Source: Bacillota bacterium (lineage in GTDB: Bacteria; Bacillota; Clostridia; Oscillospirales; Ruminococcaceae). From it: a DNA stretch of 14,906 bases. Under the pieces are notes generated by a model. The model was not told where the DNA came from. It saw only the letters and a program-made list of their open reading frames with translations, and made no database searches. This document shows, one piece after another, positions 6,824 to 12,979 of this stretch; within the stretch, counting starts at the first letter, position 1, and each line of letters begins with the position of its first letter. The position numbers and the translations under genes were made by a program. The DNA is taken from positions 1-14,906 of the forward strand of contig JAKPGH010000207.1 in assembly GCA_029550985.1 (NCBI GenBank), written 5' to 3'.

Positions 6824-8098
6824 GTGCCGACAAAAGTGGTAGTAGGGGTACAGTGGGGCGACGAGGGAAAGGGCAAGATTATCGACATCTTGGCTTCCCG
6901 CTCGGATGTGGTGGTTCGTTCCCAGGGAGGGAACAACGCCGGCCACACTGTCAATTGCAACGGCGAGGTGTACAAGCTGGCTCTCATGCCTTCGGGAGTG
7001 CTTTATCCTCAGGTTCGCTGCCTGATCGGAAGCGGTGTGGTGGTGGACCCCAAGGCCCTTTTGGCCGAAATCGACGGCTTACAGGCCAGGGGTGTGACCT
7101 GCGAACATTTGCGGATCGACCCCCGGGCTCATGTGGTCATGCCCTGGCATCGGGTTTTGGACGGATTGAGCGAGGACAAGTTGGGCGATTCCAAAATCGG
7201 CACCACCCGCCGTGGAATTGGCCCCTGTTACATGGATAAGGCGGAGCGGACCGGTCTGCGGCTCAGTGACCTGTGCAACCCCAAGCTGTTTGCCGAAAAG
7301 GTCAAAGTGGTGGGGCAGCTGAAAAACGCGGTCATCGAAAAGGTTTACGGCAGCCAGCCTTTGGATTTGGAGGCCATTATTGAGGAGTACACCCAGTACG
7401 GCCGGCGCCTTGCCCCCTATCTGGAAGATGTTTCGGTGGCGGTGTGGAACGCCATTCAGGAAGGCAAGGAGGTCCTTTTCGAAGGGGCACAGGGCACTCT
7501 GCTGGATTTGGATTTGGGAACCTATCCTTATGTCACCAGTTCTCACCCTGTTTCCGGCGGCGTCTGCACCGGCGTGGGCATCGGCCCCACGTTGATTGAC
7601 GAAGTCATCGGTGTTTCCAAGGCCTACACCACCCGGGTGGGAGAAGGCCCCTTCCCCACCGAGCTGTTTGGGGAAGTGGGCGATTTCATCCGAGAGAAGG
7701 GCCACGAATACGGCACCAACACCGGGCGCCCTCGCCGGGTCGGCTGGTTTGACGCCGTCATTCTGCGCCACGCGGTGCGGGTCAACGGGTTGACCAGTCT
7801 GGCGGTGAACAAACTGGACACCCTGCAGGGCTTGCCGGTTCTCAAGGTCTGCACGGCCTACCGCAAGGCGGACGGCACCCGCATCACCGACTTCCCGCCC
7901 TCCTACGAGGAGCTGGAAGGGTGCACGCCGGAATATGTGGAGATGCCCGGCTTCCAGGAGGACATTTCCAACTGCAGGAGCTTTGAGGAGCTGCCGGAAA
8001 ACTGCAAAAAATACATTGCCTTTTTAGAGGAAGTCAGCGGCTGCCCCATCCGCATGGTGGGAGTCGGCCCGGCTCGCAGTCAAAATCTGGAGCGTTAA
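6824..8098 (+). CDS. purA: Adenylosuccinate synthetase
   Basis: PurA joins IMP and aspartate using GTP to make adenylosuccinate, the first committed step to AMP. From the GTG at 6824 the protein has 424 residues, near the usual 425-430. The phosphate-binding segment GVQWGDEGKGK includes Asp13, and GGNNAGHT includes His41, the two catalytic residues. GTTRRGIGP, FEGAQGTLLDLDLGTYPYVTSS, the aspartate-binding TRVGEGPFPTEL and the base-recognition segment NKLDTLQG are also present. The residue before QGGNNAGHT is Ser where Phe or Tyr is more usual, a small variation. The gene has a strong promoter and a long leader of its own and is followed 31 bases later by tpiA, so the two probably form one transcript. 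Confidence 0.97.
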   Translation: MPTKVVVGVQWGDEGKGKIIDILASRSDVVVRSQGGNNAGHTVNCNGEVYKLALMPSGVLYPQVRCLIGSGVVVDPKALLAEIDGLQARGVTCEHLRIDPRAHVVMPWHRVLDGLSEDKLGDSKIGTTRRGIGPCYMDKAERTGLRLSDLCNPKLFAEKVKVVGQLKNAVIEKVYGSQPLDLEAIIEEYTQYGRRLAPYLEDVSVAVWNAIQEGKEVLFEGAQGTLLDLDLGTYPYVTSSHPVSGGVCTGVGIGPTLIDEVIGVSKAYTTRVGEGPFPTELFGEVGDFIREKGHEYGTNTGRPRRVGWFDAVILRHAVRVNGLTSLAVNKLDTLQGLPVLKVCTAYRKADGTRITDFPPSYEELEGCTPEYVEMPGFQEDISNCRSFEELPENCKKYIAFLEEVSGCPIRMVGVGPARSQNLER

Positions 8099-8129
8099 TT
8101 TTACTTTATACATCAAAGGAGAGCGTACC

Positions 8130-8897
8130 ATGAACAAGAATCTGCGCAAGGCCGTCATTGCGGGCAACTGGAAGATGAACAAAAACCGGGCCGAGGCCAA
8201 GGCTCTGGTGGAGGAGCTGATTCCTAAGGTGAAGGATGCTGGTTGCGATGTGGTTATCTGCACTCCCTTTACCGATCTGGATGTGGCTCTGCAGGCAACC
8301 AAAGGCACCAACATCAAAGTGGGTGCTCAAAACTGCCATTGGGCAAAGTCCGGAGCCTTTACCGGTGAAATTTCCGCCGACATGCTGGCCGAGCTGGGAG
8401 TGCAATACGTCATCATCGGCCACTCGGAGCGCAGACAGTACTTTGGGGAGACCGATGTCACCGTCAACAAGCGGGTGCGGGCCGCTCTGGACGCCGGCCT
8501 GACCGTGATTCTCTGCGTCGGCGAACTGCTGGAGCAGCGGGAACAGGGCATCACCCGGGAGATTTGCGGCATGCAGACTCGGGTGGCGCTGAACGGCGTT
8601 TCCAAAGAGGAAATGCAGCGGATTATCATTGCCTACGAGCCTGTTTGGGCCATTGGAACCGGCAAAACCGCCACGGCCGAGCAGGCGGGAGAAGTGTGCG
8701 GCTTTATCCGCGGTGTCCTGGCCGAGCTGTATGACAAGGCAACTGCCGATGCCACCACCATCCAGTACGGCGGCAGCATGAACGCTTCCAACGCCGCCGA
8801 GCTGCTGGCTCAGCCGGATGTGGACGGCGGGCTGATTGGCGGCGCCTCCCTCAAACCCGCCGACTTTGCCGCTATCGTCGAAGCCGCCAGCAAGTAA
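8130..8897 (+). CDS. tpiA: Triosephosphate isomerase
   Basis: TpiA interconverts dihydroxyacetone phosphate and glyceraldehyde-3-phosphate in glycolysis. The 255 residues match the family. The active-site residues are intact: Asn13 and Lys15 in GNWKMN, His98 in IIGHSERR, and Glu170 in AYEPVWAIGTGKTA, the last being the start of the mobile loop. The phosphate-binding YGGSMNASN and GGLIGGASL close the barrel. The ATG follows AAAGGAGAG at good spacing. Unlike the common gapA-pgk-tpiA-gpmI-eno cluster, it stands here behind purA without other glycolytic genes, and its transcript ends at the terminator just downstream. Confidence 0.97.
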   Translation: MNKNLRKAVIAGNWKMNKNRAEAKALVEELIPKVKDAGCDVVICTPFTDLDVALQATKGTNIKVGAQNCHWAKSGAFTGEISADMLAELGVQYVIIGHSERRQYFGETDVTVNKRVRAALDAGLTVILCVGELLEQREQGITREICGMQTRVALNGVSKEEMQRIIIAYEPVWAIGTGKTATAEQAGEVCGFIRGVLAELYDKATADATTIQYGGSMNASNAAELLAQPDVDGGLIGGASLKPADFAAIVEAASK

Positions 8898-8918
8898 TTC
8901 CACACGACAAGTAAATGT

Positions 8919-8957
8919 AAAAGCCCTTTGCCATCCCGGATGGCGAAGGGCTTTTTT
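8919..8957 (+). terminator. Intrinsic terminator after tpiA
   Basis: AAGCCCTT (8921-8928) pairs with AAGGGCTT (8946-8953), and GCCAT (8930-8934) with ATGGC (8940-8944). A T-G wobble joins the two stems and the loop is 5 bases. The hairpin continues into a T-run. It ends the purA-tpiA unit before the next promoter. Confidence 0.92.
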
Positions 8958-8983
8958 GTCTGCAAAGATCTTTGGGACATCTC

Positions 8984-9012
8984 TTGAAAACCACTCAAAA
9001 ATTCCATATAAT
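8984..9012 (+). promoter_or_regulatory. Near-consensus promoter for the secreted-protein gene
   Basis: TTGAAA (8984-8989) and a perfect TATAAT (9007-9012) are separated by 17 bases. It is directly after the tpiA terminator and gives a leader of about 35 bases, so this gene is an independent single-gene unit. Confidence 0.8.
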
Positions 9013-9053
9013 GACAAAAAGTGACAAAATGTGGACGGTGTTGGAGGGAGAAC

Positions 9054-10736
9054 ATGAAAAGGATATTGGCAGTTGCTTTGGCGGTGGCCATTTTGCTTTT
9101 CCCCTGCAGGATGTTGGCAAGCGAGGAAGGCGGGAACCATTATTATCTTATTTGCGTAAGGGGCGACCGCTACACCGCTTTTCCTGTCGATGATGTTTTG
9201 AAAAACCCCAGAAAACCCGATACCCCTCTGCTGAACTCCGTATTGGGTTTGGATTTGGAAACCATCCATTCCAAGCTGAATGGAGAAAAGGATGGCTTCA
9301 CACCCGTTGGACTGTTGGTCCATCAACTGGCGCAGGACCTGGAGGGCGTTTCCACGCTGACGGGGCAGTATCCCGTCGTCTTTAACAATTCCCATCTGAC
9401 ACTGACGGGGACAAAACTGCGCAAGGTAACCTTCCCGCAAGGCTTGTACCTTTTGGGAAGCAGCTTCAAGATTCCGGTGGGGGAATCCTCCAACCTCGTA
9501 GAACTTACGGTAAAGGACCAAAAGCTGTGTGACAATTACACAGGCTCGGGCCTGTTTTGCTTCTTTGGCCAGGGAAGCTTTACCCTGCGGGGAAACGCCC
9601 CGAACATTTCGCTGCAGCAAAGCGGCGGCACCGACCTTTCTGCCCTGATGCAGACGCTTTCTTCCCTTGTTTGCAGCTATGAGCTGGAGGGAAGCGCCGA
9701 ACTTCAGAGAAGTCTGACCTTAACTTCGGGGCAGAGCTTCAGCCTGCACGGGGGCGGGATGCTGCAGATGAAAGAAGGGGCTGAACTGTGCCTGGAGAGC
9801 GGCGGGCTGCTGGACAACAGAGGAACCGTCAGCGGGCCCATTCGCAACGGGGGACGAATCAACAATGCCGCGGGAGCTATGATTGGCGGCGGCCCCTTCT
9901 ACAATTTGACCGGGGGTCAGGTGTACAATGCCGGCGTCATCGCCAGCACCCCCATTGTCACCGCAGCGGGCAGCGTCATCGCCAACCTGAAAGGCGGAAG
10001 CCTTGCCACTGTCCCCACCGGCGAAGGGGAATATCCCGGCAAAAGCAAGGAAACCCCACCCCCCGCCCCGCCGGAAAACAACCCGCCGACCCGGGAGCAA
10101 AATAACAATCAGAATGCTGACGACGGCGGCGATTCCTCCAATACCGATATGAACCATTCCAACGGCCAACTGCATGAGGTCGTAGACAAGGCGCAGATAG
10201 CGTTTGCCACCTACACGGCTGTGCAGCAGGCCCGGGAACAGCAAAGTGGGCAGGCGGTGCTCCGCCTGGTCAACCCCAAGGAACTGACCGCCGAAGTGCT
10301 GCAAACCCTTTGGGAGGAAGAACAGCAATTCCCCTTGTTGATTTACAGCTTTTCCCTCGGGGAACGGGGCAGAGGGGTGGACGTGCGCCTTGCCGTCAAG
10401 CCCTCGGCGTTGACGGGCCCCTGCGACCTTTCGGCTTCCACATTCAGCCTGCAGGCCGCAAGAACCCGGGAGCTATTCCAACGCCATTTCGGAGGAGACT
10501 TTCGGGTGGTCAGCCTCGGTTATCAGGGAGATTTTGCCCGGCCGATTGAGGTGGCGGCCAAATTGGACCTTTCGGGGCTTGATGTGGAAAACCTGTTCTT
10601 TTACGCCTATCATCCGGAGTCCAACACCTACCGGGAAATCGAGCGCCCCCAGCACTGGGTGGACAGCCGAGGCTTCCTCCACTTTTACACCTCCTGGGGC
10701 GGCGATTTGCTGGTAACCAATACCCGACTGCCTTAA
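9054..10736 (+). CDS. Secreted beta-rich protein of unknown function
   Basis: I do not recognise a family. The 560 residues start with a signal peptide (MKR, then a hydrophobic run to about residue 18, with likely cleavage after Ala22). The ATG at 9054 follows GGAGGGAG; a GTG at 9021 in frame is unlikely because it lacks this site and would bury the signal peptide. Residues about 23-220 form a mixed beta-rich region. Residues about 220-320 have short Gly/Asn-turn repeats such as GGLLDNRGTVSG, IRNGGRINNAAGAMIGG and GGQVYNAGVIAS, resembling a beta-solenoid rung pattern. A Pro/Asn/Asp-rich linker (about 322-372) leads to a C-terminal domain of about 190 residues rich in beta and aromatic residues. 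There is no LPXTG, SLH, choline-binding repeat, lipobox or second membrane segment, so how it is held outside the cell is unclear. Adhesion or envelope roles are speculation. Confidence 0.85.
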   Translation: MKRILAVALAVAILLFPCRMLASEEGGNHYYLICVRGDRYTAFPVDDVLKNPRKPDTPLLNSVLGLDLETIHSKLNGEKDGFTPVGLLVHQLAQDLEGVSTLTGQYPVVFNNSHLTLTGTKLRKVTFPQGLYLLGSSFKIPVGESSNLVELTVKDQKLCDNYTGSGLFCFFGQGSFTLRGNAPNISLQQSGGTDLSALMQTLSSLVCSYELEGSAELQRSLTLTSGQSFSLHGGGMLQMKEGAELCLESGGLLDNRGTVSGPIRNGGRINNAAGAMIGGGPFYNLTGGQVYNAGVIASTPIVTAAGSVIANLKGGSLATVPTGEGEYPGKSKETPPPAPPENNPPTREQNNNQNADDGGDSSNTDMNHSNGQLHEVVDKAQIAFATYTAVQQAREQQSGQAVLRLVNPKELTAEVLQTLWEEEQQFPLLIYSFSLGERGRGVDVRLAVKPSALTGPCDLSASTFSLQAARTRELFQRHFGGDFRVVSLGYQGDFARPIEVAAKLDLSGLDVENLFFYAYHPESNTYREIERPQHWVDSRGFLHFYTSWGGDLLVTNTRLP

Positions 10737-10760
10737 CTGCATGGGAATACACAACGAGAA

Positions 10761-10797
10761 GGCGTCCGAACGGATGGCCTCCCGATATCAGGACGCC
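10761..10797. repeat. Inverted repeat between convergent genes
   Basis: GGCGTCC (10761-10767) and GGACGCC (10791-10797) form a perfect 7-base inverted repeat around a 23-base loop. It lies just after the stop of the secreted-protein gene and just before the terminator hairpin. It has no T-run of its own; it may help RNA 3' end stability or be chance. Confidence 0.45.
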
Positions 10798-10802
10798 GCA
10801 AT

Positions 10803-10840
10803 AAAAAAGAGCTGCCCAAGAAGGCGGCTCTTTTTCTTCT
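10803..10840. terminator. Bidirectional intrinsic terminator between convergent genes
   Basis: AAAAAGAGCTGCC (10804-10816) pairs with GGCGGCTCTTTTT (10823-10835), with one T-G pair in the stem, around the loop CAAGAA. T-runs on both strands let it serve the secreted-protein gene on the plus strand and deoD on the minus strand, whose stop codon lies at its edge. Confidence 0.9.
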
Positions 10841-11556
10841 TATAAAATGCCCAGGGCAACCTCCATCATGGCGGTAAAGCTCTTTTCCCGCTGCTGGGGG
10901 GTGGTCTCCTGATGGGACACAAAGCTGTCGGAAATGGTCAGCAGGCAGGCGGCCTTTTTGCCGGTGATTCTGGCGTTGTGGAACAGGGCAAAGCTCTCCA
11001 TCTCCACCGCCACGCAGCCCCTGTCCCGATACAGGGCCTGCCAGTAGGGAATGTCGGAGCCTTTGTCCTCCTGATAAAACACGTCGGTGGAGTGAACGGT
11101 GCCCTCCTGCAAGGAGTAACCGAGGGCTTTGGCGCTGGCCCGCAGTCTGTCGCAAAGCTCCGGGTCGGGGAGGACGGTGTCACCCTGAAAGCCGCTTTGC
11201 ACCCTGGCAAACGAGGACTCGCTCCAGGCGGCGGTGACCAGCAACAGGTCAAAGAGGTCCAGCTTATCGCAATAGGAACCTGCGGAGCCGATGCGGATGA
11301 TGTTTTCCACCCCGTATTGGGTGAAGAGCTCGTAGGAGTATATGCCGATGGAGGGCATTCCCATGCCGCTGCCCATTACCGAAACCGGCTTGCCCCGATA
11401 CGCGCCGGTAAAGCCCAGCATCCCCCGCACCTCGTTGAACTGAACGGGGTTTTCCAAAAAGGTTTCGGCCACAAACTTTGCCCGCAAAGGGTCTCCCGGC
11501 ATCAAAACGGTTTTGGCAATCTCACCGGGAGCGGCGCTGATATGAGGAGTCGCCAC
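10840..11556 (-). CDS. deoD: Purine nucleoside phosphorylase, DeoD type
   Basis: DeoD cleaves purine (deoxy)ribonucleosides with phosphate to free base and (deoxy)ribose-1-phosphate in purine salvage. The 238 residues equal the usual hexameric enzyme. PHISA (His5), GDPLRAKF (Arg25), IRIGSAGS, EMESFALF (Met186, Glu187), ISDS (Asp210) and PQQREKSF (Arg223) match the substrate-binding and catalytic positions of the E. coli enzyme with a small numbering shift. The Asp supports the broad-specificity DeoD type over the trimeric inosine/guanosine type. The GTG start at 11556 has AAAGGGAGA about 8 bases upstream; a nearby ATG (11564) is out of frame. It has its own promoter and ends in the bidirectional terminator, though read-through from the anti-sigma gene is possible. 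Confidence 0.96.
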   Translation of the reverse strand: MATPHISAAPGEIAKTVLMPGDPLRAKFVAETFLENPVQFNEVRGMLGFTGAYRGKPVSVMGSGMGMPSIGIYSYELFTQYGVENIIRIGSAGSYCDKLDLFDLLLVTAAWSESSFARVQSGFQGDTVLPDPELCDRLRASAKALGYSLQEGTVHSTDVFYQEDKGSDIPYWQALYRDRGCVAVEMESFALFHNARITGKKAACLLTISDSFVSHQETTPQQREKSFTAMMEVALGIL

Positions 11557-11577
11557 AGAGTCATCTCCCTTTCATTG

Positions 11578-11598
11578 TGGTATGGAATTATGATACCA
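11578..11598. repeat. Inverted repeat over the deoD -10 region (candidate operator)
   Basis: TGGTAT (11578-11583) and ATACCA (11593-11598) flank a 9-base spacer and overlap the -10 box and expected transcription start of deoD. The size and place suit a repressor dimer site, but no regulator is identified. Confidence 0.4.
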
Positions 11599-11618
11599 TT
11601 TGCGACGCGAAAACGCAA
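11590..11618 (-). promoter_or_regulatory. Extended -10 promoter for deoD
   Basis: Read on the minus strand, TTGCGT and TATCAT are 17 bases apart, and TGG directly before the -10 box makes an extended element. The 17-base spacer, together with the -35 box, contains a second inverted repeat, TTGCG...CGCAA. The promoter begins right after the stop of the anti-sigma gene. Confidence 0.7.
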
Positions 11619-11623
11619 TCCAA

Positions 11624-12394
11624 TCAGGCCTGCAGGATGGCGCGGCTGAGGGCAATCAAAGCCTCCAGGTCGGAAGGGCAGGTCATTTCATAAAGGATGC
11701 CGTCCTTCTGGAAGGTGAGGAACTGCTCTTCCGGACGGGAGGCGGTGTAGACGGTTTGCCCGTCAATATCCACCGGAGTCAGCCCCTCGGTGTCGGGAAA
11801 GCGGGAGGTGCTCTCCAAGGTCAGCACGATGGGGTCGGAGGAGGAGCTTTCCAAATGATAGACGCTCTTTTCCCCTTCCCGCTCCGCCGAAAGAATGGTC
11901 AGATGCTCCGGCAGCGTGAAGGGTAAGGGGATGACCCCATTCCCCTGCTCCGGCAAGGGGGCAGATTCCGCGGGCGATTCTTTCTCTAGAGTGGATTCCG
12001 GGAGGGCCTGGGCGTCCAGCCTGTCCTCCTCCGGTTCCGCCAGGGCAAAGGCCTGGTCGTCCGGCAACGCTTCCGGAACTCTTGCGATTTCCGCCGCCTT
12101 CTGTTCCGTGGAGGAGGCGGCATATTGGGATGTGCTCCCCATTCCCATGTTGGACGCCCGAGGCAGCAAAATGGCAAGGGCTAGGCAGGCTGCCACCGCT
12201 CCCAAGGCCCCCGCCGTTCTGCGGCGCTTGCGGGCCGCCACCTGACCCAACACCTTCCGGTCCATACGGGGGTGGAGGGCAAGGGCGGAATCCTGCTCCA
12301 GTTCCTTTTGCTCTTCCTGCAGGCTTTTGCCCCAGGCATCCACGTAATCCGAGGCGATTTGCCGGAACAAATCGTCGCTGTTTTGGTTAGGCAC
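11624..12394 (-). CDS. Anti-sigma-factor-like single-pass membrane protein
   Basis: This protein of about 256 residues is probably the membrane-bound inhibitor of the ECF sigma factor encoded just upstream. That role is inferred from the overlapping gene order and the layout. A charged cytoplasmic N-terminus of about 58 residues precedes one membrane segment (about 60-78, rich in Ala and Leu). An acidic Pro/Glu/Ser-rich extracytoplasmic linker follows, and then a C-terminal domain of about 90 residues ending YEMTCPSDLEALIALSRAIL. That ending resembles DUF4367-type domains of clostridial anti-sigma proteins, a tentative match. The N-terminus lacks the HxxxCxxC zinc motif of ZAS anti-sigma factors. 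The GTG at 12394 sits 9 bases from AAAGGAGG; a TTG at 12400 is only 3 bases from it and less likely. The sigma gene overlaps by 8 bases, so translation is probably coupled. Confidence 0.72.
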   Translation of the reverse strand: MPNQNSDDLFRQIASDYVDAWGKSLQEEQKELEQDSALALHPRMDRKVLGQVAARKRRRTAGALGAVAACLALAILLPRASNMGMGSTSQYAASSTEQKAAEIARVPEALPDDQAFALAEPEEDRLDAQALPESTLEKESPAESAPLPEQGNGVIPLPFTLPEHLTILSAEREGEKSVYHLESSSSDPIVLTLESTSRFPDTEGLTPVDIDGQTVYTASRPEEQFLTFQKDGILYEMTCPSDLEALIALSRAILQA

Positions 12395-12923
12395 CGACAA
12401 ACCCCTCCTTTACCAAAAGGTCGGCCAACTTCTTTTTGGCCCGGTGCAGCCGTACCCCCACCAGGTTTTGGCTGATGTTCAGCGCCCGGGCGATTTCCTT
12501 GTTGCCCATATCGTAGGCGAATTTTAAGAGAAAGACATGGCGCAGCTCTTCGTCCATCTGGTCCAGCAGCCGGTAGGCGCCGCGGACAAACTCCCGGGAC
12601 AGGGCGAAATCCACCAGCGCAAAGGAGTCCTCCTGCCCTTCGTCCAGCTCCTCCAGAGGCTTCTGTTCCCTGGACAGCATGGTGAGGGCTGCGTTCCGGG
12701 TGATGGTGACCAGAAAAGCCGCCGTTCGGCCCGAATCCGGGTCCTCGATTTTATGCAGGTTCTTGTAAACCCGCAGATAAGCCTCGCTGACGGCGTCTTC
12801 CGCCAGGGAGTAGTCCTGCAAAATTTCGTAAGCCTTTTTCAGGCACAGTTTTTTGTACTTCTGGTAAAGATACTCAAACAGGTCCCGTTCCTCCGCAGAG
12901 GAAAAGGTCAGTAGAAAGAGCAA
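12387..12923 (-). CDS. ECF-type RNA polymerase sigma factor
   Basis: This 178-residue protein is a group IV (extracytoplasmic function) sigma factor directing RNA polymerase to a stress or envelope regulon. Region 2 spans about residues 15-88, with the typical YSLAEDAVSEAYLRVYKNL core. A Glu/Asp-rich linker follows (about 88-100). Region 4 is at about 112-172, with the helix-turn-helix NKEIARALNISQNLVGVRLHRAKKKL. There is no long C-terminal extension. The TTG start has AAAGGCGGTG at 5-base spacing, one mismatch from the ideal site. The gene follows the transglutaminase by 56 bases and overlaps the anti-sigma-like gene, suggesting one operon. Target promoters cannot be read from the window. 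Confidence 0.92.
   Translation of the reverse strand: MLFLLTFSSAEERDLFEYLYQKYKKLCLKKAYEILQDYSLAEDAVSEAYLRVYKNLHKIEDPDSGRTAAFLVTITRNAALTMLSREQKPLEELDEGQEDSFALVDFALSREFVRGAYRLLDQMDEELRHVFLLKFAYDMGNKEIARALNISQNLVGVRLHRAKKKLADLLVKEGFVGA
12404..12411 (-). promoter_or_regulatory. Ribosome binding site that decides the anti-sigma start
   Basis: On the minus strand AAAGGAGG lies inside the 3' end of the sigma gene, 9 bases before the GTG at 12394 and 3 bases before the TTG at 12400. Spacing favours the GTG. Confidence 0.65.
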
Positions 12924-12979
12924 AGCGCCACCGCCTTTTCATTAAGTTTAACCTGCCATGTGGTCGAAAGATTACAGCT

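Noticed and set aside
9021..9053. Upstream GTG start for the secreted protein
   Set aside because: It would place 11 residues before a standard signal peptide and lacks the GGAGGGAG site that serves the ATG at 9054; it also lies at about the expected transcription start.
9054..9110. Lipoprotein signal in the secreted protein (Cys18)
   Set aside because: The residues before the cysteine are Leu-Phe-Pro, which do not fit a lipobox.
8106..9620. Long open frame on the minus strand (504 codons) across tpiA and the next gene
   Set aside because: It runs through the terminator and promoter at 8919-9012 and opposes two supported genes; its translation shows no recognisable domain.
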